Source of the DNA: Firmicutes bacterium CAG:238
Lineage (GTDB): Bacteria; Bacillota; Clostridia; Peptostreptococcales; Anaerovoracaceae
Direction: 5' to 3'
DNA: 49,201 bases
Assembly: GCA_000435615.1 (NCBI GenBank)
Contig: FR882013.1
Location: 29,881-79,081, forward strand
The translations under genes and the position numbers were made by a program. This document shows positions 40,545 to 49,163 of the stretch, piece after piece. Positions within the stretch are counted from its first letter, which is position 1. Every line of letters starts with the position of its first letter. The notes below the pieces were generated by a model that saw only the letters and a program-made list of their open reading frames with translations, was not told where the DNA came from and ran no database searches.

Positions 40545-41278
40545 AGCAGAATACCTATCGAATTGCAGAAAACAGAGCCTTGACAGAAAGCGTATGGGAA
40601 ATGACGCTAAATGGCGATACTTCTGCTTGTGAAAGACCGGGACAATTCGTTAATATCAAGCTCGAAGGATTTTTTCTGCGGAGACCGATTTCCGTCTGCG
40701 ATTATGACGAAAACACGATAAAGATTATATATAAGACCGTCGGGGCCGGAACGAAGGAAATGTCGCAGATGCGGCAAGGACAGACGCTGGATGTGCTGAC
40801 GGGCCTCGGAAACGGATACGATACCGCTAAAGCGGGAAATATGCCGCTCTTAATCGGAGGAGGCGCAGGGGTTCCACCGCTGTACGGTTTGCTTCGGCAC
40901 CTGAAGAAAGAAAATCCGAAATGCGAAGCGAAGGTCATTTTAGGCTTTAACACGAAAGAGGAAATCTTCTATAAAGAGGAATTTGAAGCACTTGGTGCCG
41001 AAGTTTTCCTCACGACCGCAGACGGCACGGCCGGCACGAAAGGCTTCGTAACCGATGTGATGAAGGCTCTTACCTACAGCTACTTCTATGCCTGCGGACC
41101 GGAAGTCATGCTGAAGGCAATTGACACAGAGGCGAAAACCTCAGGGCAGCTCAGTTTTGAAGAGCGGATGGGGTGCGGATTCGGAGCCTGCATGGGCTGC
41201 TCCTGCAGGACGAAATACGGAAACAAGAGAATCTGCAAGGAAGGACCGGTTTTGGAAAGAGAGGAAATCATATGGTAG
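40541..41278 (+). CDS. pyrK: Dihydroorotate dehydrogenase electron-transfer subunit
   Basis: 245 residues from ATG 40541 after GGGAGG. FAD domain with RPGQFVNIKLEG and FFLRRPISVCDYDE, NAD-type GGGAGVPPLYGLLRHL, and a C-terminal [2Fe-2S] cluster with C212, C217, C220 and C232 (GCGFGACMGCSCR...ICKEGPV). It passes electrons from dihydroorotate (via PyrDB) to NAD, so the class 1B enzyme is used. Overlaps the pyrD start by seven bases. Confidence 0.95.
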   Translation: MKQNTYRIAENRALTESVWEMTLNGDTSACERPGQFVNIKLEGFFLRRPISVCDYDENTIKIIYKTVGAGTKEMSQMRQGQTLDVLTGLGNGYDTAKAGNMPLLIGGGAGVPPLYGLLRHLKKENPKCEAKVILGFNTKEEIFYKEEFEALGAEVFLTTADGTAGTKGFVTDVMKALTYSYFYACGPEVMLKAIDTEAKTSGQLSFEERMGCGFGACMGCSCRTKYGNKRICKEGPVLEREEIIW

Positions 41279-42231
41279 ATAGAGAAAAGAAAGCCGCCGG
41301 CACTGCGGAAGCGGATATTTCCACCGAGCTTTGCGGAATCCGCCTTGATAATCCGGTGATTCCGGCGAGCGGCACTTTCGGCTACGGAAGAGAATTTAAC
41401 GAATTTTACGATATAAACTGCCTGGGAACCTTTTCATTCAAAGGAACGACCTTGGAGCCGCGCTTCGGTAACCCGACGCCGCGGATTGCGGAGTGCCCGG
41501 ACGGCATGATTAACGCGGTCGGCCTGCAAAACCCGGGTGTGGAGAAGGTCATCAACGAGGAACTTCCCGCACTGGCAGAGATTTTTCATAAGCCTGTGAT
41601 GGCAAATGTCAGCGGATTTTCCGTGAGCGATTATGCGAAGACAGTCGAAAAACTCGAAGCCGACGAAGCGGCGAGCCGCCAAATCGGATGGTACGAAATC
41701 AACATCAGCTGTCCGAATGTGCATGGCGGCGGCATGGCGTTCGGAACCTGTCCGCAGGCAGCGGCAGAGGTCACGAAGGCAGTCAGAAAAATGACGAAAA
41801 AGCCGATGCTGCTGAAACTTTCCCCGAATGTGTCGGATATTACGGAAATCGCAAAAGCCTGTGAAGATGCGGGCGCGGACGGCATCAGCCTGATTAACAC
41901 ACTGCTCGGAATGCGAATCGACCTGCGGACAAAACGCCCGGTCATCGCCAATAAAATGGGCGGATTTTCGGGTCATGCGATTCTGCCGGTGGCACTGCGT
42001 ATGGTGTGGCAGGTCTACGATGCGGTAAAGATTCCAATCGTCGGAATGGGCGGTGTTTCAAGCACCGAGGAAGTCATCGAAATGATGCTTGCCGGAGCGT
42101 ATGCAGTGGAAATCGGAGCGGCAAACCTGACAGAACCGTTTATCTGCAAAAAAATTATCGAAGAACTACCGAATACATGTAAAAAATACGGAATTACAAG
42201 TTTAAAGGAAATCATAGGAGGTGCTCACTAA
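41272..42231 (+). CDS. pyrD: Dihydroorotate dehydrogenase, catalytic subunit (class 1B)
   Basis: 319 residues from ATG 41272. FMN barrel with ASGTFGYGREF, FSFKGTTLEPRFGNP, AVGLQNPGVEKVI, NISCPNVHGGGMAFG (catalytic Cys in the class 1B position), KLSPNVSDITEIA, LINTLLGMRIDL, GGFSGHAILPVALRMV and GMGGVSSTEEVIEM. Partner of PyrK encoded just before. Longer N-terminus than usual (about 15 polar residues). Confidence 0.95.
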   Translation: MVDREKKAAGTAEADISTELCGIRLDNPVIPASGTFGYGREFNEFYDINCLGTFSFKGTTLEPRFGNPTPRIAECPDGMINAVGLQNPGVEKVINEELPALAEIFHKPVMANVSGFSVSDYAKTVEKLEADEAASRQIGWYEINISCPNVHGGGMAFGTCPQAAAEVTKAVRKMTKKPMLLKLSPNVSDITEIAKACEDAGADGISLINTLLGMRIDLRTKRPVIANKMGGFSGHAILPVALRMVWQVYDAVKIPIVGMGGVSSTEEVIEMMLAGAYAVEIGAANLTEPFICKKIIEELPNTCKKYGITSLKEIIGGAH

Positions 42232-42929
42232 TGGGAAAAGACGTAATTATCGCCTGCGATTTTGCTTCGGCAGAGGAAACGCTGGCATTTCTGGACAAAT
42301 TCACCGCGGAAAAACCGTATGTCAAAATCGGCATGGAGCTTTACTATGCGGAGGGACCGCAGATTGTGAAGAAAATCAAGGAACGCGGACATAAAATTTT
42401 CCTGGATTTGAAACTGCATGACATTCCGAATACCGTTAAAAAGGCGATGAAAGTCCTTTCGGCTCTGGATGTCGATATGTGCAACCTTCACGCGGCAGGC
42501 ACAGCCGCGATGATGGAAGCGGCACTCGAAGGTTTGACAAGAGAAGACGGCACGAGACCTTTGCTGATTGCGGTTACGCAGCTTACCTCCACCGACCAGG
42601 AGCGGATGGAGAAAGACTTGCTGATTGAAAAGCCTCTGGAAGAGGTGGTTGACCATTATGCAGCAAACGCGAAAAAAGCAGGGCTTGACGGCGTGGTATG
42701 TTCGCCTCTGGAAGCAGCTCGGGTGCATGAGCTTTGCGGAGAAGGCTTCCTGACGGTAACACCGGGTGTGCGCTTTGCGGACGGCGATGCAGGCGACCAG
42801 GTGCGCGTGACGACCCCGCAGCGGGCAAAGGAAATCGGTTCGGACTATATTGTGGTCGGACGCCCGATTACGCAGGCAGAAGACCCTGTGGCAGCCTATA
42901 GACGCTGCGTCAGCGAGTTTGTCGGCTGA
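42231..42929 (+). CDS. pyrF: Orotidine 5'-phosphate decarboxylase
   Basis: 232 residues. Makes UMP from OMP. Catalytic FLDLKLHDIPNTVKKAM (Lys/Asp tetrad), VKIGMELYYAEGPQ, AGLDGVVCSPLE, VTPGVRFADGDAGDQVRV and IVVGRPITQAEDPVAAY are present. ATG shares a base with the pyrD stop (TAATG). Confidence 0.96.
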   Translation: MGKDVIIACDFASAEETLAFLDKFTAEKPYVKIGMELYYAEGPQIVKKIKERGHKIFLDLKLHDIPNTVKKAMKVLSALDVDMCNLHAAGTAAMMEAALEGLTREDGTRPLLIAVTQLTSTDQERMEKDLLIEKPLEEVVDHYAANAKKAGLDGVVCSPLEAARVHELCGEGFLTVTPGVRFADGDAGDQVRVTTPQRAKEIGSDYIVVGRPITQAEDPVAAYRRCVSEFVG

Positions 42930-42999
42930 GAGCAGAAGCCGTAAAACGGCGAAAATGAAATTGTAAGTTACAGGCATGTTAAGTATAAAGGAGATTAGT

Positions 43000-43644
43000 A
43001 TGGATTTTAAACAAGAAATTGCAAAGGGTCTGCTTTCCATCGAGGCGGTTTTTCTCAGACCGGAAGAGCCGTTCACATGGGCGAGCGGAATTAAAAGTCC
43101 GATTTACTGCGACAACCGTCTGACGCTGACATCGCCGGATGTGCGTACGATGGTGGAAAACGGACTTGCAGAAATTATCAGAGAGAACTATCCGCAGTGC
43201 GAGGTTCTGATGGGAACCAGCACGGCAGGAATCGCACATGCGGCGATTACCGCACATCTGATGGATCTTCCGATGGGCTATGTCAGAGGCTCTGCCAAGG
43301 ATCACGGGCGCACCAACCAAATCGAAGGAAAACTTTTGCCGGGACAAAAAGTGGTCGTTGTCGAGGATTTGATTTCGACCGCGGGTTCCGCCGTTGACAC
43401 CGTAAAGGTGCTTCGGGAAGCGGGCGCGGAAGTCCTTGGAATCGCCAGCATTTTTACATACGGTATGAAGAAAGGTCTTGAACGCCTTGCAGAAAACGAA
43501 GTAAAAAACGTGAGCCTCTGCGACTTGGACGCTTTGGTGAAAATTGCGGCAGAAAGCGGATATATCAAACAAGACGAAAAAGCAAAAATTTTAAAGTTCA
43601 GAGACAACCCTTCCGATGAGGGCTGGATGAAAGGAGACAAATAA
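43000..43644 (+). CDS. pyrE: Orotate phosphoribosyltransferase
   Basis: 214 residues from ATG 43000 after AAAGGAG. Joins orotate with PRPP. SGIKSPIYCDNRLTLTSPD, GTSTAGIAHAA, YVRGSAKDHGRTNQIEG (catalytic loop) and the PRPP motif VVVVEDLISTAGSAVDTV are seen. About 70 bases after pyrF; stop overlaps pyrB (TAATG). Confidence 0.96.
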   Translation: MDFKQEIAKGLLSIEAVFLRPEEPFTWASGIKSPIYCDNRLTLTSPDVRTMVENGLAEIIRENYPQCEVLMGTSTAGIAHAAITAHLMDLPMGYVRGSAKDHGRTNQIEGKLLPGQKVVVVEDLISTAGSAVDTVKVLREAGAEVLGIASIFTYGMKKGLERLAENEVKNVSLCDLDALVKIAAESGYIKQDEKAKILKFRDNPSDEGWMKGDK

Positions 43645-44570
43645 TGAAAGAAATCAGAAACCTGATTAACATTACCGACTTAACTGTAGAAGAAATCGAC
43701 GAGCTGATTGCGGTTGCGGACGACATCGTTGAAAATCACGCGGAATATGAGGATATCTGCGCGCATAAAAAACTTGCAACACTGTTCTTTGAGCCGAGCA
43801 CCAGAACCAGACTCAGCTTTGAAGCTGCAATGCTCGAGCTCGGCGGAAGCGTTCTGGGATTCTCCGAAGCAAGCTCCAGTTCCGCGGCAAAGGGCGAAAG
43901 CGTGAGCGATACGATTCGCACGGTCGGCTGCTATGCGGACATCATCGCAATGCGTCACCCGAAAGAGGGCGCGCCGATTGTTGCAGCGCAACGCACGACG
44001 GTTCCGATTATCAACGGCGGCGACGGCGGACATTTCCACCCGACACAGACTTTGACCGACCTTTTGACGATTAAGAGAAAGAAAGGCCGTCTGGATCATA
44101 TGACGATTGGGCTTTGCGGAGACCTGAAATTCGGTCGTACCGTTCACTCCCTCATCGAAGCAATGCTCCGCTACGAAGGCATTAAATTCGTGCTGATTTC
44201 ACCGCAGGAGCTTCAGGTACCGGACTATGTAAAGGAAAAGATGGACGCGGCAGGAGCAGAATGGACGGAAGTGGAGACTTTGGAAGAGGCAATGCCGCAG
44301 CTTGACATCCTGTACATGACCAGAGTACAGAGAGAGCGTTTCTTCAACGAAGAAGACTATGTAAGACTGAAAGACAGCTATATCCTGAATCTTGAAAAGC
44401 TGCAGCCTGCAAAGGAAGATTTGACAATCATGCATCCGCTGCCGAGAGTAAACGAAATTTCGGTTGAAGTAGACGACGACCCGCGCGCATGCTACTTCTT
44501 CCAGGCACTTTGCGGAAAACACATCCGTATGGCACTCATTCTCTTCCTGCTCGGCATCAAGAGAGCGTAG
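43644..44570 (+). CDS. pyrB: Aspartate carbamoyltransferase, catalytic subunit
   Basis: 308 residues. Carbamoyl phosphate site FFEPSTRTRLSFEAAM, the 80s loop SSSAAKGESVSDT, GDGGHFHPTQTLTDL, LCGDLKFGRTVHS, YMTRVQRERF and MHPLPRVNEI. It is the type that associates with PyrI into a regulated dodecamer. Followed by pyrI. Confidence 0.97.
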   Translation: MKEIRNLINITDLTVEEIDELIAVADDIVENHAEYEDICAHKKLATLFFEPSTRTRLSFEAAMLELGGSVLGFSEASSSSAAKGESVSDTIRTVGCYADIIAMRHPKEGAPIVAAQRTTVPIINGGDGGHFHPTQTLTDLLTIKRKKGRLDHMTIGLCGDLKFGRTVHSLIEAMLRYEGIKFVLISPQELQVPDYVKEKMDAAGAEWTEVETLEEAMPQLDILYMTRVQRERFFNEEDYVRLKDSYILNLEKLQPAKEDLTIMHPLPRVNEISVEVDDDPRACYFFQALCGKHIRMALILFLLGIKRA

Positions 44571-44626
44571 AGCGAAGGGAAGCTACAGAGTTTAGAGTTA
44601 ATGAAAACGAAAATAGGGAGGAAAAA

Positions 44627-45049
44627 ATGAATATAGATGGCGTAAAAAACGGAATCGTACTGGACCATATCAAGGCAGGAAAGAGCATGATGGTTTACGA
44701 ACTTTTGGGACTGGACAAGGTTGACAACTGTGTAGCGGTTATTCAGAATGTTTCCAGCTCCAAATACGGAAAGAAAGACATCATTAAAATCGATGAAAGC
44801 ATCGAACTGGACTTAGATGTTCTGGGTTATATCGACAGCAATATCACTGTAAATCACGTGAAAGACGGAAAGCTGGAAAAGAAACTACACTTAGAGCTTC
44901 CGCTGACCCTCAAAAATGTAGTAAGATGCAAAAACCCGAGATGCATCACAAGCATTGAGCAGGAAATCGTGCATACCTTCCGTCTGGTTGACAGGGAAAA
45001 GAAAGTATACCGCTGCGCTTACTGCGACGCGGAGCATCGGGTAAAATAG
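44627..45049 (+). CDS. pyrI: Aspartate carbamoyltransferase regulatory subunit
   Basis: 140 residues from ATG 44627 after GGGAGG. Allosteric N-terminal domain with NGIVLDHIKAGKSMMVYELLG, nucleotide-binding KDIIKID, and the zinc site C101, C106, C130, C133 (CKNPRC...CAYC) that binds PyrB. Feedback control by CTP is expected on top of attenuation. Last gene of the pyr operon. Confidence 0.95.
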   Translation: MNIDGVKNGIVLDHIKAGKSMMVYELLGLDKVDNCVAVIQNVSSSKYGKKDIIKIDESIELDLDVLGYIDSNITVNHVKDGKLEKKLHLELPLTLKNVVRCKNPRCITSIEQEIVHTFRLVDREKKVYRCAYCDAEHRVK

Positions 45050-45060
45050 CTTTGAAACGC

Positions 45061-45089
45061 TTGCGGCGGGATGGATTTTGTGCTAAAAT
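45061..45089 (+). promoter_or_regulatory. Promoter of glyA
   Basis: TTGCGG (45061-45066), 17-base spacer, TAAAAT (45084-45089) preceded by TGC (extended -10). It lies 11 bases after pyrI. Confidence 0.65.
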
Positions 45090-45127
45090 GAACTTTAACA
45101 TATTTTATACAAACGGAGGGAAACAAA

Positions 45128-46375
45128 ATGTTCGATGCTAGCGGAAGAGACAACAATACTTACAATGTTGACAATTTCGAATTTATTAAAAAAACATCGC
45201 CTGTAGTCGGCGGATTCATTGAAAAAGAGTACTATCGCCAGAAGAATAATGTGGAGCTCATCGCTTCCGAAAACTACTGTTCAGAAGCAGTCCTTGCGGC
45301 ATGCGGAAGTTGTCTGTCATGGAAATACGCGGAAGGGTATCCTTATGTACGTACTTCCGGAAATACCAGCCGCTACTACGGCGGAACTGAGTTTGTTGAT
45401 CAGCTGGAAGAGTACTGCTGTGATGTCTGGAGAAAAGTTTTCGATACGGACTATCATGTGAATGTACAGCCGCACAGCGGTTCGCAGGCGAACTTTGCAG
45501 CATATAAGTCAATACTGAAACCGGGAGATACTATTTTATCTTTGTCCCTTGACAACGGTGGACACCTTACTCACGGCTCTTCCGTAAACTTCAGCGGCAC
45601 CCTTTACAATATGGTATTTTACGATGTAGATGAAAGAGGATATATCGACATGGAAGATGTCCGCAAGAAAGCTTTGGCTTGCAGACCGCAGCTCATTCTT
45701 ACAGGAGCATCCGCTTACTCCAGAACCATTGACTTCCCGGCATTTGCTGAAATTGCGAAGGAAGTGGGTGCTTATTTCATGGTTGACATGGCACATATCG
45801 CAGGACTTGTTGCAGGCGGTGCACATCCGTCACCGTTCGGTTATGCGGACATTATCACAACCACCACGCACAAAACGTTGAGAGGACCTCGTGGGGGATT
45901 GATTTTTGCAAGACAGGACCTTGCCAAGAAAGTTGACAGTGCGGTATTCCCTTATGCACAGGGCGGCCCGCTTGAACACATTATTGCAGGTAAAGCAGTG
46001 TGTGCAGAGGAGGCTCTCAGACCTTCCTACAAGGAATATGTACATCAGGTTGTTAAAAACTGCAAAGCTTTGTCCGACGAATTTATTCGTCTCGGCTATA
46101 AGGTTGTAACAGGGGGAACCGATAACCATCTGATTCTTCTTGACCTTTCCGACGAACCGTTCAGCGGAAGAGTCCTGCAGGAAGAATGTGACAAGATTGG
46201 AATCACACTCAACAAGAACTGCGTTCCATGTGAGAAACGTTCTCCGAGAGAAACTTCGGGTGTCAGAATCGGAACCGCGCCGATGACAACCAGAGGCTAC
46301 CTTGAAGAAGATTTCGTAAGAGTTGTTCACAGAATTGATGAACTCATCAAAAAACTCAGAGAAGAATATAAATAA
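45128..46375 (+). CDS. glyA: Serine hydroxymethyltransferase
   Basis: 415 residues. Interconverts serine/THF and glycine/methylene-THF with PLP. IASENYCSEAVL, YAEGYPYVRTSGNTSRYYGG, VQPHSGSQANFAAY, DMAHIAGLVAGGAHPSPF and the PLP lysine K249 in TTTTHKTLRGPRGG are present. GGAGGG before ATG. It feeds the folate pool used by the FolD-family protein and FolC encoded nearby. Own promoter and terminator. Confidence 0.96.
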   Translation: MFDASGRDNNTYNVDNFEFIKKTSPVVGGFIEKEYYRQKNNVELIASENYCSEAVLAACGSCLSWKYAEGYPYVRTSGNTSRYYGGTEFVDQLEEYCCDVWRKVFDTDYHVNVQPHSGSQANFAAYKSILKPGDTILSLSLDNGGHLTHGSSVNFSGTLYNMVFYDVDERGYIDMEDVRKKALACRPQLILTGASAYSRTIDFPAFAEIAKEVGAYFMVDMAHIAGLVAGGAHPSPFGYADIITTTTHKTLRGPRGGLIFARQDLAKKVDSAVFPYAQGGPLEHIIAGKAVCAEEALRPSYKEYVHQVVKNCKALSDEFIRLGYKVVTGGTDNHLILLDLSDEPFSGRVLQEECDKIGITLNKNCVPCEKRSPRETSGVRIGTAPMTTRGYLEEDFVRVVHRIDELIKKLREEYK

Positions 46376-46394
46376 AACTTTTGGACTGTAATGA

Positions 46395-46431
46395 AATGCC
46401 CGCCGAAGATTGCCTTTGGCGGGCATTTTTT
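46395..46431. terminator. Bidirectional terminator after glyA
   Basis: AATGCCCGCC (46395-46404) pairs perfectly with GGCGGGCATT (46418-46427), 10 bp, then a T-run; it also stands just after the stop of the leftward gene at 46466. Confidence 0.9.
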
Positions 46432-46465
46432 GTGGTTCTATAATAATGCTGAGCTGAGAGGCTCC

Positions 46466-46861
46466 TTACCAGGTTACAACTTCCGGTGCTTCCGTGAAGG
46501 AGCAGAATGCAGCGGCAGCGTCTTTGATATAATAAACAACTGTATTACCATCGTCAGGTTTGTAAATTGCCTGAAGGCTCGGATATGCGTCGAGCATGGA
46601 AATACGCGCTTCGATTCTGTCATCTTCCACGAGTGTGCCTGTCAGTCTGATCCAGCGGTCACTTCCGACCATAGCGGAAATTTCAACCTTTCCGTTCGCC
46701 TGAATCTGCTTGGAAACATCTTTGGATTTTCCCGTCTGAACATAGAGTTTTCCTTCAAAAATGTTGATTGTACCGAACGGTCTTACATGCGGCTGGTCGC
46801 CGTCAACGGTTGCAATATAGTATACGCCTGCGTTTTTCAAAAATTCATAAACTTTTTCCAT
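46466..46861 (-). CDS. Pyridoxamine 5'-phosphate oxidase family (split-barrel flavin-binding) protein
   Basis: 131 residues, small PNPOx-like split barrel: FLKNAGVYYIATVDGDQPHVRPFG, KLYVQTGKSKDVSKQIQANGKVEISAM, RWIRLTGTLVEDDRIEARISML and the end AFCSFTEAPEVVTW. Such proteins bind FMN or F420-like cofactors and act as small reductases of unknown substrates; PNP oxidase activity itself is not implied. GAGGAA precedes the start. Convergent to glyA. Confidence 0.85.
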   Translation of the reverse strand: MEKVYEFLKNAGVYYIATVDGDQPHVRPFGTINIFEGKLYVQTGKSKDVSKQIQANGKVEISAMVGSDRWIRLTGTLVEDDRIEARISMLDAYPSLQAIYKPDDGNTVVYYIKDAAAAFCSFTEAPEVVTW

Positions 46862-46893
46862 ATTCGTTCCTCGCTTTCTTTTTCAATAATTAT

Positions 46894-46922
46894 ATTCTAA
46901 ACGCATATCAAAGTAAAGTCAA
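46894..46922 (-). promoter_or_regulatory. Promoter of the PNPOx-family gene
   Basis: On the minus strand TTGACT (46922-46917), 17-base spacer, TAGAAT (46899-46894), about 33 bases before the start codon. Confidence 0.65.
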
Positions 46923-46989
46923 CTTATCAGGATTGAATTTCGTTTTGCCGTATAGGACTTGCACCATTTGCACTTACCCTAACTCCGAA

Positions 46990-47210
46990 CATATCCTTAA
47001 TGTTTATCAACCGCTTTTCGGCTTCCTATGGCGGTGAAAAAGCGATTGCAGCCTATGCTTGCATTTATGCTGATTCTGCCGAGATTCTTTGGCGGGCAGA
47101 TTATGGTATGGTGGAGCACCGTGCTTGCACAAATCAGTGCAGCAGCACATGCTGTGTTTTTTGCAGCAAAGACGCAGAAAAGTTCATATGCGAAAAAAAT
47201 TTTATTATAA
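46990..47210 (+). pseudogene. MATE-family exporter remnant with internal deletion
   Basis: Two pieces of a MATE multidrug/Na+ exporter lie in different frames. From about 47000: INRFSASYGGEKAIAAYAC, the conserved middle motif of a MATE repeat. From about 47050 in the frame of 47028: PMLAFMLILPRFFGGQIMVW then STVLAQISAAAHAVFFA, the last helix region. Most of the gene between and before is absent, so this is a deletion remnant without function. Confidence 0.6.
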
Positions 47211-47229
47211 GCAAGGGGAAGATATTAGT

Positions 47230-47340
47230 ATGAATGAATATGAGAACCAAATGATATTTTCTTTGATGACAGCATTTTCTTTGACGAAAACGGTCTCTGC
47301 GAGCAGGATTAATGATAAACTGAAACTTGATAGGCGTTGA
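47230..47340 (+). CDS. Short open frame of 36 codons, unknown
   Basis: ATG 47230 is preceded by AGGGGAAG and encodes a 36-residue peptide (MNEYENQMIFSLMTAFSLTK, then a basic tail ending LKLDRR). The start looks real but the length and the fragments on both sides suggest the 5' remnant of a lost gene. No family recognised. The rest of 46,862-47,482 holds only the MATE remnant and AT-rich promoter sequence. Confidence 0.3.
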   Translation: MNEYENQMIFSLMTAFSLTKTVSASRINDKLKLDRR

Positions 47341-47423
47341 ATTTTAAACAGCATTAAGTATAATTTACAAACAATTAAAAAACAATATTTTAAAAGTTAT
47401 ATCTGATAAAATATTATTTCGCA

Positions 47424-47452
47424 TTGTTTTTTAAGTTACAATTTGATAAAAT
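47424..47452 (+). promoter_or_regulatory. Promoter of the AAA_14/DUF4143 gene
   Basis: TTGTTT (47424-47429), 17-base spacer, TAAAAT (47447-47452), about 30 bases before ATG 47483, in a strongly AT-rich stretch. Confidence 0.5.
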
Positions 47453-47482
47453 AAAATCATCACAGAAGGGAGGGATGGTATT

Positions 47483-48697
47483 ATGATTAAAAGAGAATCG
47501 TATATGAGCCGTATCCGTCCGTTTATTGGCGGTGATTTGATTAAAGTTATGACCGGCATTAGGCGCAGCGGAAAATCTGTCATGCTGGAGCTGATAAAGC
47601 AGGAATTACTGGAATCCGGTGTCAGCTCACAGAACTTTATTTCTATAAATTTTGAAGATTTGCGGAATGCACCGCTTTGTAATATGCAGTCTTTGCATGA
47701 AGAAATTTTGCGGCGTGCGGAATCCATTCATGGAAAGGTTTTCTTGTTCTTTGATGAAATCCAAGAGGTGCAAGATTGGGAAAAATGTGTGAATTCTCTG
47801 CGAGTTGCGCTGGACTGCGATATCTATATTACCGGCTCCAATGCCAAACTGCTGTCCGGTGAACTGGCAACCTACTTAGGCGGACGCTATGTTGAATTTG
47901 TAATCTATCCGTTCTCCTTTGCGGAATTTCTTGCGTTATACCAGCCTATTGCACCGCAGGATTCCATACAGCAATGTTTCCAAAAATATCTGCTTTCGGG
48001 CGGAATGCCATACCTTGCGAATTTACAGTATAGAGAGGAACCGTCATGCCAGTACTTGACTGACATATTCAATTCTGTGCAGCTCAAGGATATTGTCAAA
48101 CGAAACAAAGTCCGGGATGTGGATTTATTGGAACGTATTCTGGCATATGTCATGGCAAATGTAGGGACGACCTTTTCGGCCACATCACTGTCCAAGTTTT
48201 TTAAGAGCGAGCAGCGTATCGTCGCACCGGAAACCATTATGAACTATATCAAATACTGCTGTGATGCGTATTTGTTCTATAAGGTCAAGAGGCAGGATTT
48301 ACAAGGAAAACAAATTCTGACAACCAACGAAAAATACTATATTGCCGATCACGGTATCCGCGAGGCAGTATACGGCGGCAATATGCGGGATATCAATCTG
48401 ATTTTGGAAAATATCGTTTTTTTAGAGCTGCTGCGCCGTGGGTACACAGTCACAGTAGGAAAGTCAGGAGACAAAGAGATTGATTTCGTTTGTGAAAGAC
48501 GCAGCGAAAAAATCTATGTGCAAGTTGCCTATTTGTTAGCATCAGAAGAAACTGCAGGCAGAGAGTTTGGTGTCTATGACAGTATTCGCGATAATTTCCC
48601 AAAGTATGTCGTATCGCTGGATGAATTCGATATGAGCCGCAACGGTATTAAACATCGAAATATCCGTGATTTTCTGCTGGCGGAAACATGGGATTAA
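47483..48697 (+). CDS. ATPase with AAA_14 and DUF4143 domains
   Basis: 404 residues. Walker A GIRRSGKSVMLELI, Walker B VFLFFDEIQEVQDWEK, sensor YITGSNAKLLSGELATYLGGRY, then a winged-helix middle part (SATSLSKFFKSEQRIVAPETI) and the DUF4143 C-terminal region with a nuclease-like core (LENIVFLELLRRGYTVTVGKSGDKEIDFVCERRSE; E/D-ExD/V-like spacing GxxGDKEIDF). These proteins are widespread in anaerobes and tend to lie in variable regions; their role is unknown, perhaps nucleic-acid related. GAAGGGAGGG before ATG. It looks intact amid decayed neighbours. Confidence 0.88.
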   Translation: MIKRESYMSRIRPFIGGDLIKVMTGIRRSGKSVMLELIKQELLESGVSSQNFISINFEDLRNAPLCNMQSLHEEILRRAESIHGKVFLFFDEIQEVQDWEKCVNSLRVALDCDIYITGSNAKLLSGELATYLGGRYVEFVIYPFSFAEFLALYQPIAPQDSIQQCFQKYLLSGGMPYLANLQYREEPSCQYLTDIFNSVQLKDIVKRNKVRDVDLLERILAYVMANVGTTFSATSLSKFFKSEQRIVAPETIMNYIKYCCDAYLFYKVKRQDLQGKQILTTNEKYYIADHGIREAVYGGNMRDINLILENIVFLELLRRGYTVTVGKSGDKEIDFVCERRSEKIYVQVAYLLASEETAGREFGVYDSIRDNFPKYVVSLDEFDMSRNGIKHRNIRDFLLAETWD

Positions 48698-48783
48698 TGC
48701 TTCATATTACAAACGGATTGACGCAAGTTATAACTTGGAATTTGTGAGAGAAAACATGAGCAGAAAAAAAGATAAAATGATTT

Positions 48784-49037
48784 CAGGTGCGCTTTTCCGG
48801 ATTTATCGCAGATCAAACGAAAAAATACTGGACGCTTGTTATCGTTGGCTATACGATGCAGGTGCTGGCGATCCCGGCTTTGGCATCGCATAGTTCCTCG
48901 GAAGTTGGATTCTGGGCATTTTGTACGACCTCAGCCCTATGTACCTTGTCATCATATCCGTTGCCGCACAGCTTCTTCTTGCAATCGCGTTTTACCTGCT
49001 GTGCATCAGGCAGAACAAAATAGAAAAAGCTTTATAA
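48784..49037 (+). pseudogene. MFS transporter remnant with internal deletion
   Basis: From about 48793 in one frame: FSGFIADQTKKYWTLVIVGY then TMQVLAIPALAS, a typical mid-protein MFS loop and helix. From 48906 in another frame: WILGILYDLSPMYLVIISVA then AQLLLAIAFYLLCIRQ, an MFS last helix, ending at 49037. Hundreds of residues are missing between and before the pieces. Confidence 0.6.
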
Positions 49038-49163
49038 AAGCATTGGCACGGTGCGGCGGCAAACGAATGGTTCTCCTACCTTGCAATTGAAGTTCCGGGC
49101 AAAGACGGCTCGAACGAATGGCTGGAAGCCGTAACGGACGAACAGTACGATAAACAGAAATAG
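49038..49163 (+). pseudogene. Cupin-domain protein, C-terminal fragment
   Basis: The frame reads KHWHGAAANEWFSYLAIEVP, then SNEWLEAVTDEQYDKQK and stops at 49163. The HWHGA...WFS..AI pattern with the final EWLE.VTDEQY is the C-terminal end of small cupins often encoded beside carboxymuconolactone decarboxylase-like proteins. No start and no N-terminal half are present, and it continues directly from the MFS remnant in the same frame after a stop. The last 38 bases of the window hold nothing I can support. Confidence 0.6.
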
